From assembly GCA_947487165.1 (NCBI GenBank), contig CANKWX010000033.1:1-41073 (forward strand): a stretch of 41,073 nt of DNA, written 5' to 3'. Positions 34,691-41,073 of this stretch are shown one piece after another. The translations under genes were made by a program, and so were the position numbers. This stretch comes from Burkholderiales bacterium (GTDB taxonomy: Bacteria; Pseudomonadota; Gammaproteobacteria; Burkholderiales; Burkholderiaceae_E). Under the pieces are notes generated by a model. It ran no database searches, was not told the DNA's origin, and saw only the letters and a list, made by a program, of their open reading frames with translations. Position 1 is the stretch's first letter; each line of letters begins with the position of its first letter.

Positions 34691-35877
34691 ACAATTCAGA
34701 GTCCCCTGTTTCCCGTGCACTGCTGATCGGCGTTGCGCTGGGTCGAGAGCGTCGAGACGATTCGTCCCTTGATGAGCTTTGCGCACTGGCCGAGTCTGCC
34801 GGTCATTCCGTGGCAGCCCGCCTGATCTGCCATCGTCCGCGACCCGATCCGAAGCTTTACATCGGCACCGGCAAGGCTGACGAGATTGCTGCGCTTCTTG
34901 CTGCTGACGGTACCCAGCTGGTTCTTTTCGATCATGAAATCTCGGCCGTCCAGCAGCGCAACCTTGAGCGCTTGTGGAAGGTCCGAGTACTCGATCGCAC
35001 CGAATTGATCCTCGATATATTCGGGCAGCGGGCCCGCAGCACCGAGGGCAAGCTCCAGGTCGAACTCGCCCAGTTGCAGCACCAGTCTTCACGACTGGTC
35101 CGTGCCTGGAGTCACCTCGAGCGTCAGCGTGGCGGTATCGGCGTTCGGGGCGGGCCTGGCGAAACCCAGCTTGAGATGGATCGCCGCATGCTCGGAAACC
35201 GTATCAAGCAGGTTCGAGAGCGCTTGGAGCGCAGCGAACGCCAGCGCCAGACCCGGCGCAAATCCCGCGACCGCAACGCGGCTTTCAAGGTGTCGCTGGT
35301 GGGCTATACCAACGCCGGCAAGTCCACCCTGTTCAATGCCCTGACCGGGGCTGGCACCTACGCCGCCGATCAGCTCTTTGCCACACTCGACACCTTGTCC
35401 CGCAAGCTGGTTCTGGGCCCGGATTGCGAAATCGTCCTGTCTGATACCGTCGGGTTTGTGCGCGACCTTCCGCACCAGCTGGTCGAAGCTTTTCGCGCGA
35501 CGCTCGACGAGACCGCGCAGGCCGATCTGCTGCTGCACGTGGTCGATGCTGCTGCCCACGACCGGACAGAGCAGATCGAGCAAGTCCAGCGCGTTCTGGC
35601 AGACATCGGCGCCGATCGGGTGCCGCAGTGGCTGGTCTGGAACAAGATCGATCTCGCCGGTCTTGAGCCTGATGTCGAGCTCGACGGCTGTGGTAGCATC
35701 CACCGGTTGTTCCTGAGCGCCCGTACCGGTGCAGGTTTACCCTTGCTTCGCAGGGCGCTGTCCGCTTCCTCCGGCACGAGAGGCCTGGAGGCTAATGTTT
35801 TCTCTCCCGACTTGTCGATCAACCCCAACGGCCTGCCAGATGTGGACCCGAATTCGCGCTTTGTTATCGCTCAATGA
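34687..35877 (+). CDS. hflX: GTPase HflX (apparent CTG start)
   Basis: Ribosome-binding GTPase that splits stalled or heat-damaged ribosomes. The frame from 34687 gives 396 aa. The N-terminal domain contains [16 protein letters not shown] and later [14 protein letters not shown], which are family-conserved. Then come [33 protein letters not shown], the P-loop GYTNAGKST (206-214), [17 protein letters not shown] and NKID. No ATG, GTG or TTG exists in this frame between the stop at 34672-34674 and the GTG at 34810. That GTG would remove the conserved RALLIGV strand. A CTG overlapping the hfq stop (CTGA) is therefore the most likely start, though unproven. Confidence 0.9.
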   Translation: MNNSESPVSRALLIGVALGRERRDDSSLDELCALAESAGHSVAARLICHRPRPDPKLYIGTGKADEIAALLAADGTQLVLFDHEISAVQQRNLERLWKVRVLDRTELILDIFGQRARSTEGKLQVELAQLQHQSSRLVRAWSHLERQRGGIGVRGGPGETQLEMDRRMLGNRIKQVRERLERSERQRQTRRKSRDRNAAFKVSLVGYTNAGKSTLFNALTGAGTYAADQLFATLDTLSRKLVLGPDCEIVLSDTVGFVRDLPHQLVEAFRATLDETAQADLLLHVVDAAAHDRTEQIEQVQRVLADIGADRVPQWLVWNKIDLAGLEPDVELDGCGSIHRLFLSARTGAGLPLLRRALSASSGTRGLEANVFSPDLSINPNGLPDVDPNSRFVIAQ

Positions 35878-37150
35878 TCCGGGCTGGGGCCGCAGTGGCT
35901 CATCCGGTCAAGACGATCAGCGTTCCCGTCAGCAACGCCCGAGTGGCGGCAACGACGGTCCTCCCGACCTCGACGAGCTCTGGCGAGATTTCAATCGCCG
36001 TCTGAACCGCATTTTCACGAAGGGTGGTGGCGGTGGCGAGCCCCCTCGTGAGGGTGGCGGTCAATTCGGCCCATCCATGCGTGGCGCCGGGACCGGTCTT
36101 GGATTGTTGCTGGGTGCGGCCTTCCTGCTCTGGCTGGGCAGTGGTTTTTACATCGTTCAGGAAGGGCAGGCTGCTGCGGTGCTGCGCTTCGGCGAATTCC
36201 GCTACATGGTCGAATCTGCCGGTTTCAAATGGCACATGCCTTATCCGATCGAGACTGTCGAACCGGTTGATGTTCAACGTCTGCGCCAGGTCGAAGTCGG
36301 CTATCGCACCAACGTCAAGAACAAGGTCGCCCGCGAATCACTGATCCTGACCGGCGACCAGGCGATCGTCGATCTGCAGTTCGCGGTTCAGTACCGGATC
36401 ACCGACCCCAAGGCCTTCCTGTTCAACAACAACCCCGGCGGCGCGCCTGAAGAGATTGTGCGCCAGGCCGCCGAAACCGCGGTCCGCGAGGTGGTCGGGC
36501 GAATGGGTATCGACCAGGTGCTCTATGAAGAGAAAGAGCAGGTTGCCAAGGACTCGCTCAAACTGATGCAGGCGATTGCCGATCGCTACAAGGCCGGTAT
36601 CGGTATCGTCGATGTGACCATCCAGCAGGCCCAGCCGCCGGAGCAGGTCCAGGCTGCTTTCGAAGATGCCAATAAGGCTGCCCAGGATCGCGAACGCCTG
36701 ATCAACGAAGGTCGGGCTTACGCCAACGATGTCATTCCGAAAGCCCGCGGTACCGTCGGACGCCTGCAGCAGGAAGCTGAAGGCTACAAGCAGCGGGTGA
36801 TCGCATCGGCAGAGGGTGATGCGTCCCGTTTCAGGCAAGTCCTCACCGAGTACAGCAAGGCGCCGCAGGTCACGCGTGATCGACTCTACCTTGACACCAT
36901 GCAGCAGATCTTTGCCAATACCAGCAAGGTTTACATCGATTCCCGTGCGAGCGGCAACCTCATGTACTTGCCCCTGGACAAGCTGGTTCAGCAGGCTGCC
37001 TCGGCAGAAGCCACACGCGCTGCGTCTGCGTCATCGCCCGCGACTGCGCCCGGCAATGCACCAGAGCAGGCTCGCGGTGAATCCCCCACCATGCCGCCCG
37101 CCATGTCGCGTGATGGCCTGCGCGGTCGCGAACGCGATGCCGGCCGCTGA
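35840..37150 (+). CDS. hflK: FtsH modulator HflK
   Basis: SPFH/prohibitin-family membrane protein that with HflC surrounds and controls the FtsH protease. From ATG 35840 the protein has 436 aa. [10 protein letters not shown] (8-17) opens it, then PPDLDELWRDFNRRL. A Gly-rich stretch precedes one membrane helix (about 87-105). The SPFH domain starts at IVQEGQAAAVLRFGEF and has a long coiled region (FEDANKAAQDRERLINEGRAYANDVIPKARG). The C-terminal tail is Ala/Pro-rich. TTG 35861 is a second possible start just before the conserved segment. The gene overlaps hflX by 38 bases. Confidence 0.94.
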   Translation: MWTRIRALLSLNDPGWGRSGSSGQDDQRSRQQRPSGGNDGPPDLDELWRDFNRRLNRIFTKGGGGGEPPREGGGQFGPSMRGAGTGLGLLLGAAFLLWLGSGFYIVQEGQAAAVLRFGEFRYMVESAGFKWHMPYPIETVEPVDVQRLRQVEVGYRTNVKNKVARESLILTGDQAIVDLQFAVQYRITDPKAFLFNNNPGGAPEEIVRQAAETAVREVVGRMGIDQVLYEEKEQVAKDSLKLMQAIADRYKAGIGIVDVTIQQAQPPEQVQAAFEDANKAAQDRERLINEGRAYANDVIPKARGTVGRLQQEAEGYKQRVIASAEGDASRFRQVLTEYSKAPQVTRDRLYLDTMQQIFANTSKVYIDSRASGNLMYLPLDKLVQQAASAEATRAASASSPATAPGNAPEQARGESPTMPPAMSRDGLRGRERDAGR

Positions 37151-37174
37151 TCGAGTCGCTGACGAAGGCCAACC

Positions 37175-38077
37175 ATGAACCGACTCGCTTCCATTCTTCT
37201 AGGCATTCTTGTTGCACTGGGTCTCGCGTCGACGATGTTCTTCGTCGTCGATCAGCGCCAGTACGCCGTGGTTTTTGCACTTGGCGAAATCAAGGAAGTC
37301 GTCTCCCGCCCCGGTCTGCATTTCAAATTGCCGCCGCCCTTCCAGAACGTGCAGTATTTCGACAACCGTATCCTCACCATCGATACCGCGGACGTTGACC
37401 GTTTCATCACCTCCGAAAAGCTCAATGTCCAGATCGATACCTTCGTGAAGTGGCGGATCGCCGATCCGCGCCAGTTCTTCGTGTCGGTTGGTGGCAGCGA
37501 ACTGATTGCCAGCGATCGCCTGCAGCGCAGTCTTCGCGATTCGCTCAACAATGAGGTCGCGAAAAAGACCGTCACTGATGTGATCTCAGGCAAGCGTCAG
37601 GAGTTGCTCGATTCCGTGCGGGCCAAGATGAACGAAGACGCCAAGCAGATCGGCGCTGAGGTGATCGACGTGCGTCTCAAGCGCGTCGATTTCGCCCCTG
37701 AAGTCTCGGAGCGGGTCTTCGATCGCATGCAGTCCGAGCGTAAGCGCGTCGCCAATGAGCGGCGTGCCACCGGCGCAGCCGAGTCCGAAAAGATTCGGGC
37801 TGATGCCGACCGTCAGCGAGACGTGCTGATCGCGGAGGCCTATCGGGATGCCCAGCAGGTCAAGGGCGAGGGCGACGCCAAGGCCTCGGCGCTCTTTGCC
37901 GACGCCTTTGGCAAGAATCCCGAGTTCGCTGGCTTCTATCGCAGTCTCGAGGCCTATCGCAACAGCTTCCGCGGCCGCGGATCCGATGTCCTGGTCCTTG
38001 ATCCGTCGTCGGATTTCTTCCGTTATTTCCGTGCACCGGGTGGTCCGTCTGCAGCGCCTGCGACTCGGTCGAAGTAG
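37175..38077 (+). CDS. hflC: FtsH modulator HflC
   Basis: Partner of HflK. The 300-aa protein has one N-terminal membrane helix (about 4-25) and the SPFH start VVDQRQYAVVFALGEIKEVVSRPGLHFKLPPPFQNVQYFDNRILTID. The coiled-coil region is RMQSERKRVANERRATGAAESEKIRADADRQRDVLIAEAYRDAQQVKGEGDAKA. The C-terminal FYRSLEAYRNSF precedes a last LDPSSDFFRYF. All family landmarks are present. GAAGG lies before the ATG, 24 bases after hflK. It should form the HflKC cage with HflK in the inner membrane, periplasmic side. Confidence 0.96.
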   Translation: MNRLASILLGILVALGLASTMFFVVDQRQYAVVFALGEIKEVVSRPGLHFKLPPPFQNVQYFDNRILTIDTADVDRFITSEKLNVQIDTFVKWRIADPRQFFVSVGGSELIASDRLQRSLRDSLNNEVAKKTVTDVISGKRQELLDSVRAKMNEDAKQIGAEVIDVRLKRVDFAPEVSERVFDRMQSERKRVANERRATGAAESEKIRADADRQRDVLIAEAYRDAQQVKGEGDAKASALFADAFGKNPEFAGFYRSLEAYRNSFRGRGSDVLVLDPSSDFFRYFRAPGGPSAAPATRSK

Positions 38078-38088
38078 GCAAGCTGTCG

Positions 38089-38265
38089 ATGTTGCTGTCT
38101 GCCCTGGGCATGGTGCTCCTGATCGAAGGCCTGATGCCGCTGTCGTCCCCGGCGGGATGGCGTGCCGCGATGCAGCGGTTGACCGAATTGCGTGACGGTC
38201 AGCTTCGATTCGTGGGCCTGATGGCCACGTCGGCTGGTGTGCTGCTGCTGGCATTCGCCGGCTGA
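38089..38265 (+). CDS. Small DUF2065 (YjeT-like) membrane protein
   Basis: The ORF of 58 codons after hflC starts at ATG 38089 and ends with TGA at 38263-38265. It has two membrane helices: [18 protein letters not shown] (1-18) and [18 protein letters not shown] (41-58). They are joined by a short polar loop with [17 protein letters not shown]. The LxLxxEGLxP pattern in helix one and the small size match DUF2065/YjeT. This gene regularly lies between hflC and hisZ/purA. The function is unknown. It is short enough to be missed by length-limited gene calling. Confidence 0.9.
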   Translation: MLLSALGMVLLIEGLMPLSSPAGWRAAMQRLTELRDGQLRFVGLMATSAGVLLLAFAG

Positions 38266-38291
38266 CCAGTTTCGTCTCCAAGGTCCGGTTC

Positions 38292-40768
<2,477 letters not shown>

Positions 40769-40775
40769 GACCGCG

Positions 40776-41073
40776 GTGTCCAACTCTGATCTGCATGTCA
40801 CCTGGGCTCAGTACCACCATTTAATCGAGCGCCTCGCGGTGCAGGTGCAGGAGTCGGGTTGGCATTTCGATGCCATCGTCTGTCTGGCCCGCGGCGGTCT
40901 GCGGGTGGGGGATGTGCTTTCGCGACTGTTCGGATCGCCGCTGGGTGTGCTCTTTACCAGCTCCTACCGCGAAGCCGCCGGCACGCAGCAAAGTTCTCTG
41001 CGCATCGCCGACGCCCTGAGCAGTGCCGGCCCTTTGCCTGGGCCCAGATGGTTGCTCGTCGATGACATGGTCG
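40776..41073 (+). CDS. Phosphoribosyltransferase domain protein (5' part, cut by window edge)
   Basis: The frame begins with GTG at 40776, seven bases after the purA stop, and runs off the window after 99 codons. The protein shows VTWAQYHHLIERLAVQVQESGWHFDAIVCLARGGLRVGDVLSRLFG, with the RGGL motif of xanthine/hypoxanthine-type phosphoribosyltransferases. It ends at WLLVDDMV, the start of the PRPP-binding motif. It probably uses a purine base with PRPP, which fits its position after purA. The base specificity cannot be read from this fragment. Confidence 0.85.
   Translation, partial: MSNSDLHVTWAQYHHLIERLAVQVQESGWHFDAIVCLARGGLRVGDVLSRLFGSPLGVLFTSSYREAAGTQQSSLRIADALSSAGPLPGPRWLLVDDMV

Overview
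The window is about 41 kb of dense, GC-rich chromosome (roughly 63-65% G+C by eye). Gene content and order suggest a betaproteobacterium, probably order Burkholderiales. The strongest sign is the long plus-strand housekeeping run ndk-rlmN-pilW-rodZ-ispG-hisS-yfgM-bamB-der-hfq-hflX-hflK-hflC-DUF2065-hisZ-purA-phosphoribosyltransferase. I see no rRNA, tRNA, insertion sequence, prophage or CRISPR array, and no gene-free stretch longer than 300 bases.

Region 1 (1-4019, minus strand) is a selenocysteine operon and the most unusual part of the window. In transcription order it holds: a thioredoxin-fold protein fused to a large uncharacterised domain; a UGSC-family selenoprotein whose Sec codon is an in-frame TGA at 2245-2247; selA; and selB, which is cut by the window edge. 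Three of the four genes are joined by four-base ATGA overlaps. A Sec-containing protein, a dithiol partner and the Sec-insertion machinery are therefore made together. A conventional stop-to-stop gene call would split the selenoprotein into two small ORFs.

Region 2 (4066-10251, plus strand) starts with a small lumazine-binding/SnoaL-like protein expressed divergently from the Sec operon. It continues with a complete EmrAB-TolC-type drug efflux operon: MarR regulator, NodT-type outer-membrane lipoprotein, EmrA adaptor and EmrB MFS pump. A DUF1345 membrane protein is attached at the end. A large two-layer palindrome sits on the marR start codon and is the likely operator.

Region 3 (10248-20828) is a mosaic on both strands. 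It holds dusA; an AlkB-type alkane hydroxylase with DUF2069, whose 3' end overlaps dusA; a YihY membrane protein; an alpha/beta hydrolase; metY (sulfhydrylation route to homocysteine/methionine); an orphan response regulator; a CBS-pair protein; and a CaiB/BaiF CoA-transferase. It ends with surE and pcm.

Region 4 (20876-24553) has an NlpD-like LytM lipoprotein without LysM or catalytic residues, a PolB-like 3'-5' exonuclease, rlmD, a clear bidirectional terminator and a Bax-inhibitor-1/YccA membrane protein. No rpoS follows nlpD.

Region 5 (24793-41073) is the long housekeeping run. It covers nucleotide balance (ndk, purA), ribosome/tRNA function (rlmN, der, hisS, hflX), isoprenoid synthesis (ispG), envelope assembly (bamB, yfgM, rodZ, pilW), RNA regulation (hfq), membrane proteolysis control (hflKC) and histidine synthesis control (hisZ). 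Genes are tightly packed with many NTGA overlaps. hflX appears to start at a CTG codon overlapping the hfq stop.
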